Part shown: positions 24,533-32,946 of the stretch, piece by piece
How positions within the stretch are numbered: position 1 is the stretch's first letter
Layout of the letters: every line of letters starts with the position of its first letter
Assembly: GCA_002699085.1 (NCBI GenBank)
Contig: PAAR01000031.1
Location: forward strand, 1-42,750
Direction: 5' to 3'
Source of the DNA: Micavibrio sp.
GTDB lineage: Bacteria; Pseudomonadota; Alphaproteobacteria; Micavibrionales; UBA9664
DNA length: 42,750 bases
Notes under the pieces: generated by a model
Told to the model about the DNA's origin: nothing
Database searches by the model: none
Seen by the model: the letters and a program-made list of their open reading frames with translations, nothing else
Position numbers and translations under genes: made by a program

Positions 24533-24766
24533 TTAAGGTTCGATGCCGAGCAGCATATGAATAACATCCCAAAAAAGAATCCGAACTTCTGAATCCGTAT
24601 GTTTGCTGGGATCCCATTCTTCACTGAAGGTAAAAAAGACAGCGAAATCTGATACACCCAAAAGGATGCAGGGTTCTCAATCATGTAACGCACTGTATCG
24701 TGCCAGGGCATTTCCTATAGGGGCGGGGAACGCACGGGATTTTTTTAGAGACAGGGCTTTCAACTT
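24533..24766 (-). pseudogene. Small ORF interrupted by an in-frame TGA
   Basis: The minus strand reads through as LKKSRAFPAPIGNALARYSA, then LHD, a TGA at 24679-24677, then EPCILLGVSDFAVFFTFSEE and a further WDPSK...LFWDVIHMLLGIEP, ending in TAA at 24535-24533. Both halves share one frame and look protein-like. TGA is an ordinary stop elsewhere in this window, so a nonsense mutation (for example from TGG) is the simplest reading. No clear ATG start is visible; the open frame begins near 24766. The family is unknown. It may be a degraded mobile-element gene. Confidence 0.35.
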
Positions 24767-24871
24767 AGTGGACAAAATGGTTTCGGTTGGTAGTTAACTA
24801 TTTGATTTATATAGAAAACTGCCGAAACGAAATCACAGCTTGGCTGACAGGCGGCATATCCATGAGATATT

Positions 24872-26659
24872 TCATTTAGGATCGGTTTTTTTCATACCAG
24901 ATCCTTCTGGAGGGTAGGATAAAGTATCCTCCAGATCCTTGATCGTTTCAAAATCAAACCGCGGAATTTGCAGATCATTATTGGCGATCCAGTCTTTGAC
25001 CTGTTTTTCCGCCGTTTTGGTTTTGGCTTTATCCAATCCCTGATCTTGCGCCATATAGATGGTTTGTGAGGGGAAAGCAAAGCCGCTGCCGCTTTCGTTC
25101 ACGACATCGAAAACGCGCAGGTTTAAATCTTCCTGGACTTCAAGAAATTCATTGTAATCATTGGCATGGACATAGGCGAAAATTTCGATATCGAGCGAGG
25201 ATGCACCGAAGCCTAGAAACCTGACCCGCGCCGGATCATCATTCACGCGGGGGTGCGCGTAGAAAATTTTACGAAGCTCCACCAGCAAATAACGGATTTG
25301 ATCGGGAGAGGTTTCATACCGCAGCCCTAAAATATGACGATAGCGGAACATATCACGCAGAGCGTAGTTTTCGATTTTCTGGGCGGAGAAATCCCCGTTG
25401 GGAATTGTGACCACGGTTCTATCCAAAGTGCGGATTCGTGTCGAGCGCATGCCGATTTGCTCAATCGTCCCCGCGATTTCTCCGACTTGGCAATAATCAC
25501 CGACACGCACGGGCTGATCGAAGATTACGGTCAAGCTGCCGACTAGATTCTCAATCGTCTTTTGTGCCCCTAACGCTAAAGCCAGACCCCCGATCCCAAG
25601 AGCGGCCAATCCGGTTGTGACATCCACACCGATAATATCAAGCACGGAAATACAGCCGACACCAATCAAAACAAATTTGGCGACGCGCCGGAAAAACAGT
25701 ACGGCGGATAGGCGCCCTTTATCGCCGCGATACCGTGTCCGGTGAATACCAACTTCAGCAAATACATTCACCAGCCGCCAAAGTAAAAGAACGAAAGCAA
25801 TCCAGGCGACAATTACGGTGATTTCTGAAAAATTCTGCCGCGCGATAATCGAAATGCCCATCTTTTGCGTGCTGGTAGAAAACAACCATGCGGCGGAAAA
25901 CAGGCAGAATGGAAGCGCGAACGCCTCGACCAATCCGGTATGGCGGTTCGGCCAAAATTTATGCACGATCCGGCGCATAATAAAAATGCCGATTTTTGCG
26001 GTCAACCAAGCGACCAGAAAAGACAAAGGAATTAGGATAGCGATCATCAGCCAATGAGCATAGGAGACACCGTCCCATTTGTTTTCTAACAAAACACGTG
26101 GGAAATATTTTTCAAGCCTACTGATATCTGCAATATCTAGCGTATCGGGGACTTTTCCCAGAGTTTGCGCTGAAAAAAGCCAGATTGGGCCATGTTCTGC
26201 TTGCTCTACCCGTTCAAGCAGAACAGGCACGGTTTCGCCCTCCAGTATAAAACTGCCTGCCTTATCAAGGTTATCTTCCAGAAAGTCATCTGCTCGACCG
26301 GATGGCTTGTCGCTGAAGAAATTGTTAGGCAATAACGTTCCGTTAAAATTTAAGAGCCTTTGGAAGTTTCTAGCAATCTCGGCAGCTTTTTCATCCCGTT
26401 TGCGCTTTGGGACATAGCTTAGATCAAAATACTGTGCGGCTTTTTCGTAATTTTCCCGGGCGATAGCCTCCACATAACCTTGGATCGTACCGCGCGGTGT
26501 CGATCGTCCCAGCAGATCTTGAGGGATTTGCGGCGACTCCTCGACTGCGTTTACGCTCTGCGCTGACTCTGTAATCTGCGCATTTGCGGATAATATATAT
26601 GTCTGCCCGCATAATAATGCGAGCAATAAAAGAAGGAGTGTCCGTTTTATGTGCGCCAT
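24872..26659 (-). CDS. MscS-family mechanosensitive ion channel, long form with periplasmic N-domain
   Basis: The 595-aa product has a signal peptide (about 1-27), an extracytoplasmic helical region (to about 190) and several membrane helices. The MscS core is LAALGIGGLALALGAQKTIENLVGS (pore helix TM3), followed by beta-domain motif DYCQVGEIAGTIEQIGMRSTRIRTLDRTVVTIPN. Such channels release osmolytes on hypo-osmotic shock; long variants resemble YbdG or YnaI. The start lies 3 nt after the stop of the upstream lipoprotein gene, so it is the last gene of a long leftward operon. Confidence 0.92.
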   Translation of the reverse strand: MAHIKRTLLLLLLALLCGQTYILSANAQITESAQSVNAVEESPQIPQDLLGRSTPRGTIQGYVEAIARENYEKAAQYFDLSYVPKRKRDEKAAEIARNFQRLLNFNGTLLPNNFFSDKPSGRADDFLEDNLDKAGSFILEGETVPVLLERVEQAEHGPIWLFSAQTLGKVPDTLDIADISRLEKYFPRVLLENKWDGVSYAHWLMIAILIPLSFLVAWLTAKIGIFIMRRIVHKFWPNRHTGLVEAFALPFCLFSAAWLFSTSTQKMGISIIARQNFSEITVIVAWIAFVLLLWRLVNVFAEVGIHRTRYRGDKGRLSAVLFFRRVAKFVLIGVGCISVLDIIGVDVTTGLAALGIGGLALALGAQKTIENLVGSLTVIFDQPVRVGDYCQVGEIAGTIEQIGMRSTRIRTLDRTVVTIPNGDFSAQKIENYALRDMFRYRHILGLRYETSPDQIRYLLVELRKIFYAHPRVNDDPARVRFLGFGASSLDIEIFAYVHANDYNEFLEVQEDLNLRVFDVVNESGSGFAFPSQTIYMAQDQGLDKAKTKTAEKQVKDWIANNDLQIPRFDFETIKDLEDTLSYPPEGSGMKKTDPK

Positions 26660-26661
26660 AT

Positions 26662-27981
26662 TTAACTGTCTCCCGATGGTTTAGCCGTTTTCGCAGGTAA
26701 TCCTTCAATCTTCATCCATTTACAGCTTTTTTCAATTAAAGGCGACGGACGATTACGGTGCATACCGTTTGCAATCAGTGTAATAACACGGTCGTCCTCA
26801 ATATAACCGTTGTGAGCCAGTGCGGGGTTTGCAAAAGAAAATGTCCCGAATACATCTTGTTCCGGGGCAACATTTAGGCTCACATTCACAACGGAAGGGC
26901 AAATCCGGCTGTCGATGTACTCTTGCGCGAAATTCGTTGGTATAGGATAAGACAAAATATCGTTGGGGTCGCTAAAGGCCACGATGTTCATTTTTTTCAT
27001 GACACGCTGCTCCCCGTATTTGCCTCCCGCGCTGCAATATGCGGCCTGATCCTCCGGAACATCAGGCGCATTACGTCCCATTTGCAATAAAGGAAGCTGG
27101 TTCGCCATCATAAAAACTGTAAATTCCTTCTGTCTGACCTTGCGTGCGATTTCGCTTTGGCGCATATTTTTATTGGGGGTCGTCTTGCGGGAAGCGAAAT
27201 TCTGGATCGTATCAATCGTAATTCGGCTGCCTAGGGAATGCGTCACAAAGAAATGATCATCTTGTAAAATGCTGGCGAATGTCGAACCTTTCCATGCGGC
27301 ACAGCTATGCGCACCGCTTTCCGGCAAAGTGTCCCAATCATCGGCAAGCATCCAGCAGACGGATTCTTCAATGGCCTTGGTAATTTTCTCATAGCCGTTA
27401 CCGTTATAAATCAGCATATCGGGTACGGTAGCGTTCATAAAACTTTTAAGGGATCCGTTCAGATTGCTGCGCGGCAAGCCTTCAGTATTGGCGGAATCAG
27501 CGGCCAAAGATTCTTTTTGTGGGGTTGTGATCGGCGACCAGGTCAGCTCGTAAAATATCAGCTCTCGCGTTTGCTCGTCGTTCATATGGCGTGTGATATG
27601 AAGCTCCCCCAGAACGTGATCCTCATCGCCCCATTCAATCTCATCGCTATCCAGCCTGATCGTTTTTACGATTTCATCAGTTTTGTTAAGGTTTAGCGTA
27701 TCATAGAGCTTTTTCTGGAAACGGTTGGAATATCCTGGCAAATGGGTGCTAATCCCATGCACCATTAAAACTTTCGTGACTTTCTTCGGGTGTATTTCCT
27801 GCGCTTCAATGCTTTGTGTCACGCCGTCAAATTCCGCTCCTGCGATTTCGCATTGCCTGCTATCTTCTCCTTTGCGCTCCAAAACCGCTTCGGTTACACC
27901 TTTGGCGATAGAGCTGCAGCCCGAGAGCGGGAATAACAGCAGCGGCAAAACAGCTAAAAGAATAAATTTATTTTTGATCAT
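26662..27981 (-). CDS. Lipoprotein with alpha/beta-hydrolase-like (esterase) motifs
   Basis: The 439-aa product begins with a lipoprotein signal: a hydrophobic stretch ending LFPLSGC, with the lipid-modified cysteine at 22. Downstream are KVLMVHGISTHLPG (oxyanion-type HG) and FFVTHSLGSRITIDTIQNF, where the S in HSLGS is the likely nucleophile. Near the C-terminus FSDPNDILSYPIP could supply the acid. This resembles serine esterases or lipases tethered to a membrane. The substrate is unknown. It overlaps the DUF4105 gene by 14 nt and is 3 nt from the MscS gene. Confidence 0.72.
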   Translation of the reverse strand: MIKNKFILLAVLPLLLFPLSGCSSIAKGVTEAVLERKGEDSRQCEIAGAEFDGVTQSIEAQEIHPKKVTKVLMVHGISTHLPGYSNRFQKKLYDTLNLNKTDEIVKTIRLDSDEIEWGDEDHVLGELHITRHMNDEQTRELIFYELTWSPITTPQKESLAADSANTEGLPRSNLNGSLKSFMNATVPDMLIYNGNGYEKITKAIEESVCWMLADDWDTLPESGAHSCAAWKGSTFASILQDDHFFVTHSLGSRITIDTIQNFASRKTTPNKNMRQSEIARKVRQKEFTVFMMANQLPLLQMGRNAPDVPEDQAAYCSAGGKYGEQRVMKKMNIVAFSDPNDILSYPIPTNFAQEYIDSRICPSVVNVSLNVAPEQDVFGTFSFANPALAHNGYIEDDRVITLIANGMHRNRPSPLIEKSCKWMKIEGLPAKTAKPSGDS

Positions 27982-29038
27982 CAGGGAAATCCTTTACAGG
28001 TTGGCGAATAAATTCAGAAAAATCAATGCCGCTTTCAGGGGCGTAACCTTGCGCAGAGGCCGAGATATGGGCGCGGGATTGCAGTTCTTCTAAGCTTAAA
28101 TCATGGCCAAAGCCGCCCAGATCGTAAATATAAGACGGCAAAAGTCCGGAGAACAGAACGCGGTAATCAGCCGGAAGACCAGGCACAAACGTCTTGATCA
28201 TCTGATAGGGAACGGTCGTACAATTTTCAGTAATCGTGTTGTAAAACTCCGGATTATCGCGCAAGGCGTTGCCGCGCTGGACATAGGATAAAAACAGCGC
28301 ACGGCGCTGTTCCGCATTCATATGAACGCGGTAAAGGCTGACATCCTCTTTACGGATATGTGTACGCAAATATATCATATCCCGCTCTTGCCCGGCCAGC
28401 AGCGCAAGCTCGTATTGTTTGAAAAATCCGGCAACGGGTGAATATTCTTCATCACGCTCCTTGCGGATGCTCACGGAAAAAACCACATGGCGACCATCAT
28501 CAAAGCCAAAGCTGACCAATGTATGAGCGATAAGAGGGCTTGACCAGCTGCTTAAGAACAAATCGATGGATTCAAGGCTCTCCAGATCATACGCTTGCGT
28601 AGCCCATTTTTGATCGTACTCTTTGTCCGATCCATGCCATGTAAAGTCGCGAATATTATACAGCGTAACGATGTTGCCGTTTACATCGCCATGCACCGTT
28701 CTACTCAACTCGTCTTTCCAGATACGATCATTGGACGGCGCAATTATCATCCACCAAAGGGTCGTCAAAACAAAGGCTACAGACAATGCTATTCTTGAGC
28801 GCCAGCGGTTGCGGGTAAAATCAGCGACGATAACGCCAAGGCCGAACAACCCACCAAAAATCAGGATATATATTTTTATGATTTCCGAAACGGGAAGCGT
28901 GTACCACCACGCGGCTCCTATCAGCAAGCATATGGCTGCTATTAATAAGATGCGCAGTACTGCTATCAGCAAAACCGTGACTTTTTTTAAGTTATGTAGG
29001 CACGGCTTTTGGATAATATGCGTTTGTTCATAGATCAC
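27968..29038 (-). CDS. DUF4105-domain membrane protein
   Basis: The 356-aa product has three N-terminal membrane helices (about 20-47, 52-70 and 79-98), then a soluble domain with SRTVHGDVNGNIVTLYNIRDFTWHG and the DUF4105 hallmark YNTITENCTTVPYQMIK, whose invariant Cys in NCTT suggests a papain-like catalytic site. DUF4105 is often linked to lipid or cell-envelope genes, which fits the adjacent lipoprotein. It is ATGA-coupled to ndh and overlaps the lipoprotein gene by 14 nt. Biochemical function is not established. Confidence 0.82.
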   Translation of the reverse strand: MIYEQTHIIQKPCLHNLKKVTVLLIAVLRILLIAAICLLIGAAWWYTLPVSEIIKIYILIFGGLFGLGVIVADFTRNRWRSRIALSVAFVLTTLWWMIIAPSNDRIWKDELSRTVHGDVNGNIVTLYNIRDFTWHGSDKEYDQKWATQAYDLESLESIDLFLSSWSSPLIAHTLVSFGFDDGRHVVFSVSIRKERDEEYSPVAGFFKQYELALLAGQERDMIYLRTHIRKEDVSLYRVHMNAEQRRALFLSYVQRGNALRDNPEFYNTITENCTTVPYQMIKTFVPGLPADYRVLFSGLLPSYIYDLGGFGHDLSLEELQSRAHISASAQGYAPESGIDFSEFIRQPVKDFPDDQK

Positions 29039-30324
29039 TTCAGCTCCACGCTATCATTTTTTTTAACCGTAATCAGGCGGACACTGCGCGCTTTGGTAAA
29101 ATACGCCCAGAACCAGTCTCCGGCGACCATCATCCTGTTTCTAAAACCGACCAGAGGCATCAGGTGAACCAGCCCCCATAACGACCAGGCAAGACGTCCT
29201 GTAAACGTCCATGACCCAACTTTGCCAACGGCCTTGCCACGTCCGATCGTTGCCATGATCCCGTAATCCTTGTACGCAAACGGTTCGGGAGCGGGCTTGT
29301 TTTGCAGTCTGCTTTCGATCAAACGGGCTACATAGTGCCCTTGTCGTTCGGCAGCAGGAGCCAGTCCGGGGACGGCCACACCGTTTCTATCGGTAAGATG
29401 AGCCGTATCACCAATGACAAAGACATCATCATGTCCCGGGAGGGATAAATCGGGATTGACCAGAACGCGTCCGGCTCTATCACATTCTGCCTTCAGCCAC
29501 TCAGCCGCAGGGGAAGCCTTAACGCCCGCCGACCAGATAATGGTGCGCGCCGGGATAAACTCTTCACCAATATAAACGCCTTCCGCCGTGCAATTCGTCA
29601 CGGCCTGGCCGGTTCTGACCTCAACGCCCAGATCCTGTAAATCCTGCAAAGCGCGCTGCGATAAATGACTTGGGAAAGGCGCCAGCACTTTTGGCCCGGC
29701 CTCAATGAGCAAAATTCTGGCGCTGTCCGTTCGAATTCGCCGGAATTCGCCGGGCAAGGTATGGCGCGCAAGTTCGGCAATCGCACCTGCCATCTCAACA
29801 CCTGTCGGTCCGCCGCCAACGATTACAAAAGTTAGAAGAGCTTTCTGACTGTCAGAATCACTACTGGTTTCTGCTTCCTCAAAAGCATCCAGCAATCGTC
29901 CGCGCAAGGATAAAGCATCTTCTATGGATTTTAGTCCTGGCGCAAAGGACGCCCATTCGTTATGACCGAAATAGGTATGGGTCGCGCCTGTGGCGACAAT
30001 GAGATAATCATAAGCCAGATCGCCTTTCGGCCCGTAAATCACTTTTTTATCGGGATCAATGCCGCTGACTTCCGCTAACGCCGTAGTGCAGTTCTTCTGC
30101 CCGCGCAAAATAAGACGCGTGGGCTGCGCGATTTGAGCAGGAGATAAAGCAGCCGTTGCCACCTGATAGAGCAACGGCTGGAAGATATGGTGATTGCGGC
30201 GGTCGATGAGGATAATATCGGCATCCGCATCGGCCAGATTCTTAGTAGCTGCAAGGCCGGCAAACCCGGCGCCTATAATTGCAACGCACGGACGCTTGTC
30301 TTGCTTTGATGGTTCCAGAGGCAT
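29035..30324 (-). CDS. ndh: Type II NADH:quinone oxidoreductase (NDH-2)
   Basis: The 429-aa product is a non-proton-pumping, membrane-surface flavoprotein that moves electrons from NADH to quinone. It has two dinucleotide folds: AIIGAGFAGLAATKNL (about 15-30, FAD) and FVIVGGGPTGVEMAGAIAEL (about 167-186, NADH). FVIGDTAHL and the AAERQGHYVARLI region are also typical, and the C-terminus has a hydrophobic/amphipathic patch (WSLWGLVHLMPLVGFRNR) for membrane association. It would dispose of reducing power beside the PHB pathway. Its stop overlaps the DUF4105 start as ATGA. Confidence 0.9.
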   Translation of the reverse strand: MPLEPSKQDKRPCVAIIGAGFAGLAATKNLADADADIILIDRRNHHIFQPLLYQVATAALSPAQIAQPTRLILRGQKNCTTALAEVSGIDPDKKVIYGPKGDLAYDYLIVATGATHTYFGHNEWASFAPGLKSIEDALSLRGRLLDAFEEAETSSDSDSQKALLTFVIVGGGPTGVEMAGAIAELARHTLPGEFRRIRTDSARILLIEAGPKVLAPFPSHLSQRALQDLQDLGVEVRTGQAVTNCTAEGVYIGEEFIPARTIIWSAGVKASPAAEWLKAECDRAGRVLVNPDLSLPGHDDVFVIGDTAHLTDRNGVAVPGLAPAAERQGHYVARLIESRLQNKPAPEPFAYKDYGIMATIGRGKAVGKVGSWTFTGRLAWSLWGLVHLMPLVGFRNRMMVAGDWFWAYFTKARSVRLITVKKNDSVELK

Positions 30325-30349
30325 TGCTTACAAATATTCGTATCTTTAG

Positions 30350-30607
30350 TTATTTTGAGGGTGGGGCCTTTTTAACGCTACCACCCGCGATTTTCACATA
30401 GTCCTGAAGAATATTGTTGTTATGCGCGACCTGATTTTGAATGATCTTTGACCACAAATCATACTGCTCCTTCTGGAAGTTCATATTTTTCTCCACAAGG
30501 CCGGTCAGAAAGGCGCTTTGCTCCTTGCCAAATTCCTGCAATTTCTTCTGGGTTTCTTGAAGGTTTTCGCCCAAGGCGAAGATATCGTCTTTTTGTTGTG
30601 CACTCAT
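30350..30607 (-). CDS. Phasin-like PHB-granule-associated protein (tentative)
   Basis: I chose the ATG at 30607 (85 aa) because AGGAAAG lies upstream at the correct distance; a longer frame extends to 30646. The product is nearly all amphipathic helix: LQETQKKLQEFGKEQSAFL and NFQKEQYDLWSKIIQNQVAH with a basic tail ending APPSK. Phasins are small helical proteins that coat PHB granules, and this gene lies in a unit beginning with phaB. The sequence match is only a general pattern, so the call rests partly on context. Confidence 0.5.
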   Translation of the reverse strand: MSAQQKDDIFALGENLQETQKKLQEFGKEQSAFLTGLVEKNMNFQKEQYDLWSKIIQNQVAHNNNILQDYVKIAGGSVKKAPPSK

Positions 30608-30655
30608 TTTAGTCTTTCCTTTCGGTTGGGGGTTAAAAGTTTCCAAAGGCCTTTG

Positions 30656-30907
30656 TTACAAAGCACCCTTAATTCGTTTATAGGCATTTTTCAGTTCTTC
30701 ACCCACTATGCCGAAAGCACTTGTAATATCCTGCCCACTTTTTGCGAGATCGGCGTCTTTATAAAACTTTTCCCATTTCTCTTCCAGCTCATGCCACTCA
30801 TCCTGAAGGTCTTTCGAACCTAAATGGATTTTCAGCCGCGTTTCATCACGCAGCTCCAAAATCTCGTTCAGAAGATTCTTATATTTTTTATGATCCGTAT
30901 CAGTCAT
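30656..30907 (-). CDS. Small helical protein of the PHB gene set
   Basis: The 83-aa product is highly charged and helical, with a probable coiled coil over about residues 8-50 (LLNEILELRDETRLK and WHELEEKWEKF). It has no recognised family. It is ATGA-coupled to ohr and 48 nt upstream of the phasin-like gene. It could be a second granule-associated or accessory protein; this is inferred from its fold and location. Confidence 0.55.
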   Translation of the reverse strand: MTDTDHKKYKNLLNEILELRDETRLKIHLGSKDLQDEWHELEEKWEKFYKDADLAKSGQDITSAFGIVGEELKNAYKRIKGAL

Positions 30908-31374
30908 GCTTTTTTTCCTTTATAATTTAAACCCAATGTTTGAGAAAACGGCTTGCCTTGCGTATTTAAAACAACATCAATATTGCCTTTGATTGCGTTA
31001 GAGTATGGACAAACAGCATGTGCCGCCTGAACCAGCTCCTCGGCATCTCTCTGGCTTAAGCCGTGAATAATCGTCGTCAAGCTCACTGCCAGATCGAATC
31101 CTTCCTGATCGTTGGCGTGAAGGGAAATATCTGCTATCACGCTGACATCTGCATCCTTTATTTGTATTTTCTGTTTTTTGGCCAAGTGAATGACTGCATT
31201 TTCAAAGCATGCAGCGTATCCGGCTGCAAAAAGTTGCTCGGGATTAGTAGCATCGCCCTTACCACCCATTTCCTTCGGTATTGCTAAAGCAAGATCAAGG
31301 AGACCGTCGCTGCTTTTGACGTGCCCGTGCCTTCCTTCTGTGGCGATAACTTGTGTTTTATAAAGGGCAGACAT
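30904..31374 (-). CDS. ohr: Organic hydroperoxide resistance protein (Ohr/OsmC family)
   Basis: The 156-aa product is a thiol peroxidase that detoxifies organic and lipid hydroperoxides. The two redox cysteines are in their expected places: C56 in ATNPEQLFAAGYAACFENAV and C122 in AAHAVCPYSNAIKGNI. Length and motifs fit Ohr rather than the wider OsmC group. An AGGAGA site precedes the ATG. It lies 11 nt after the phaB stop, so it is probably co-expressed with PHB synthesis genes. Confidence 0.92.
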   Translation of the reverse strand: MSALYKTQVIATEGRHGHVKSSDGLLDLALAIPKEMGGKGDATNPEQLFAAGYAACFENAVIHLAKKQKIQIKDADVSVIADISLHANDQEGFDLAVSLTTIIHGLSQRDAEELVQAAHAVCPYSNAIKGNIDVVLNTQGKPFSQTLGLNYKGKKA

Positions 31375-31385
31375 TATATTTTCTC

Positions 31386-32108
31386 CTATTGCATATACAG
31401 CCCGCCATTCACGGACAGCGTTTCCCCTGTAATAAAGCCGGATTCATCGTGCGCTAAAAATAGAATAGCGCGGGCGATCTCTTCCGGCTTTGCCAAACGG
31501 CCCACAGGTACTTTATCGATAATTTTTTGCAGCGTTTCATCCGGCACGGCCTGCATCATACTGGTGTCGGTATAACCTGGCGCAACCGCATTGGCTGTGA
31601 TGCCGTAGCGCGCCGTTTCCAGCGCAAGGGATTTGGTGAATCCTATAATTCCCGCTTTGGCCGCCGCGTAGTTGGTTTGGCCAAACTGCCCGGCAAGACC
31701 ATTCACCGAGCTTAAACTGATGATGCGTCCGAACTTCTGCTCTTTCATTGCAGGTACGGCTTGACGAGCCATATAAAAACAGGCGTTCAGATCCACATTT
31801 AAAACGGATTGCCATTCCTCGATGGTCATTTTGGTGATGGTGTGATCCTTGATAATGCCCGCATTATTTACCAAAATGGAGACGGGGCCAAAATCATCGC
31901 TGATTTTTTTAAAGCCCGCTTCGCAGGCGTCAGGATCTGTAACATCCCATTCATAGACAGCAATACCGGTTGTTGCAGAAAAACTCTGCGCTTTTTCCTT
32001 GTTGCCAATATAATTGCACACTACCTGATACCCATTTTCTTTGAACATCAGCGCTGTTTTCGCACCGATTCCGGTCGTTCCACCTGTAATTAAAACTACG
32101 CGAGCCAT
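31386..32108 (-). CDS. phaB: Acetoacetyl-CoA reductase
   Basis: PhaB reduces acetoacetyl-CoA to (R)-3-hydroxybutyryl-CoA with NADPH, the monomer for PHB synthase. The 240-aa short-chain dehydrogenase has GGTTGIGAKTA (about 8-18), LVNNAGIIKD, SSVNGLAGQFGQTNYAAAKAGIIGFTKSLA with catalytic Tyr-x3-Lys, and the PhaB-type ending LSVNGGLYMQ. AGGAAATAGG precedes the ATG. A strong inverted repeat (32146-32170) lies 38 bp upstream, so this gene probably starts its own regulated unit. No thiolase (phaA) is present in the window. Confidence 0.93.
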   Translation of the reverse strand: MARVVLITGGTTGIGAKTALMFKENGYQVVCNYIGNKEKAQSFSATTGIAVYEWDVTDPDACEAGFKKISDDFGPVSILVNNAGIIKDHTITKMTIEEWQSVLNVDLNACFYMARQAVPAMKEQKFGRIISLSSVNGLAGQFGQTNYAAAKAGIIGFTKSLALETARYGITANAVAPGYTDTSMMQAVPDETLQKIIDKVPVGRLAKPEEIARAILFLAHDESGFITGETLSVNGGLYMQ

Positions 32109-32145
32109 CCTATTTCCTTTTTTGTATGCGCTAAGTATTACATAG

Positions 32146-32170
32146 GATAGACTGGTCAGTCCAGTCTATC
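32146..32170. promoter_or_regulatory. TetR-type operator upstream of phaB
   Basis: GATAGACTGG (32146-32155) and CCAGTCTATC (32161-32170) are perfect 10-bp inverted arms around TCAGT. The sequence TAGACTGGnCnGTCnAGTC recurs at the phaC/tetR divergent region. It lies between the fabI-like stop and the phaB start. Confidence 0.72.
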
Positions 32171-32183
32171 TTTGAACAATATT

Positions 32184-32945
32184 TTACGCATGAACGCTAT
32201 ACCCGTTATCAATATAAATTGTCTGACCGGTGATATGGCGGGATTTGTCTGAAACCAGAAATGCCGCCGCTTCGCCGATCTGCTCGATAGATACCAATGC
32301 GTGAATGGGGGCTTCCTTCGCCGCCTTTTCCATGAGAGCGTCAAAATGGGATAAGCCAGAGGCCGCACGGGTCATCACCGGACCGGGCGAAAGCGCGTTA
32401 ACGCGGATATTCCTTGGCCCCAGCTCATGCGCCAGATAACGCATGGAAGATTCTAATGCGGATTTGACCGGCCCCATCAAATTATAATTCTCAATGACTT
32501 TTTCCGCGCCATAATAGCTCATGGTCAGAATAGAGCCGCCATCCTTCATAAGAGGTTCGGCACGCTTTGCCAGCCGGATTAAGGAATGGCAGGAAATATC
32601 CATCGCCATCTGGAATCCCGCCGAGGAACTGTCAAGCACACGGCCTTGTAGATCCTCTTTCGGCGCAAAGGCAATGGAGTGCAGGAGGAAATCCAGCCCG
32701 CCCCATTGTTTTTTTACGCTAGAAAAAACGGCGTCCATCTGCGCCTCGTCTGTCACGTCGAGCGGCAGGTAAAGCGGTGCGTTGATCTTGGCCATGAGAG
32801 GCTCGGTATATTGCCGGGTTTTTTCATTCAAGTACGTTACGGCCATTTCCGCGCCCAGGGCATCAAAAGCCTGAATACAGCCCCAGGCAATAGACTGTTC
32901 ATTGGCAAAACCGACAATCAGGCCTTTTAACGGTTTTTTGCTCAT
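32184..32945 (-). CDS. FabI-like enoyl-ACP reductase (SDR) in the PHB operon
   Basis: I chose the ATG at 32945, giving 253 aa; a GGGGAG site precedes it and the frame then starts MSKKPLKGLIVGFANEQSIAWG, the FabI-type cofactor loop. The FabI catalytic pattern is visible as ENYNLMGPVKSALESSMRYLAHELG (Tyr-x6-Lys), with RVNALSPGPVMTRAASG and a terminal ITGQTIYIDNGYS. FabI reduces enoyl-ACP in fatty-acid synthesis. A copy beside PhaC and MaoC-Pta may work on short enoyl-CoA or ACP chains; that is inferred. It starts 1 nt after the upstream stop. Confidence 0.82.
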   Translation of the reverse strand: MSKKPLKGLIVGFANEQSIAWGCIQAFDALGAEMAVTYLNEKTRQYTEPLMAKINAPLYLPLDVTDEAQMDAVFSSVKKQWGGLDFLLHSIAFAPKEDLQGRVLDSSSAGFQMAMDISCHSLIRLAKRAEPLMKDGGSILTMSYYGAEKVIENYNLMGPVKSALESSMRYLAHELGPRNIRVNALSPGPVMTRAASGLSHFDALMEKAAKEAPIHALVSIEQIGEAAAFLVSDKSRHITGQTIYIDNGYSVHA

Positions 32946-32946
32946 T

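Noticed and set aside
24308-24592. 94-codon frame starting in the replication-gene stop codon
   Set aside because: The ATGA overlap is attractive, but the frame crosses the CCCCTCCC/GGGAGGGG hairpin and gives an unnatural repeat-derived peptide.
24677-24679. TGA as a recoded tryptophan or selenocysteine codon
   Set aside because: TGA ends many clear genes in this window and no SECIS-like hairpin was noticed; a nonsense mutation is simpler.
24070-24711. Long minus-strand frame opposite the replication gene
   Set aside because: Most of it is antisense to the Toprim-helicase gene and it runs through the GC hairpin; its first part is out of frame with the more protein-like TGA-interrupted frame.
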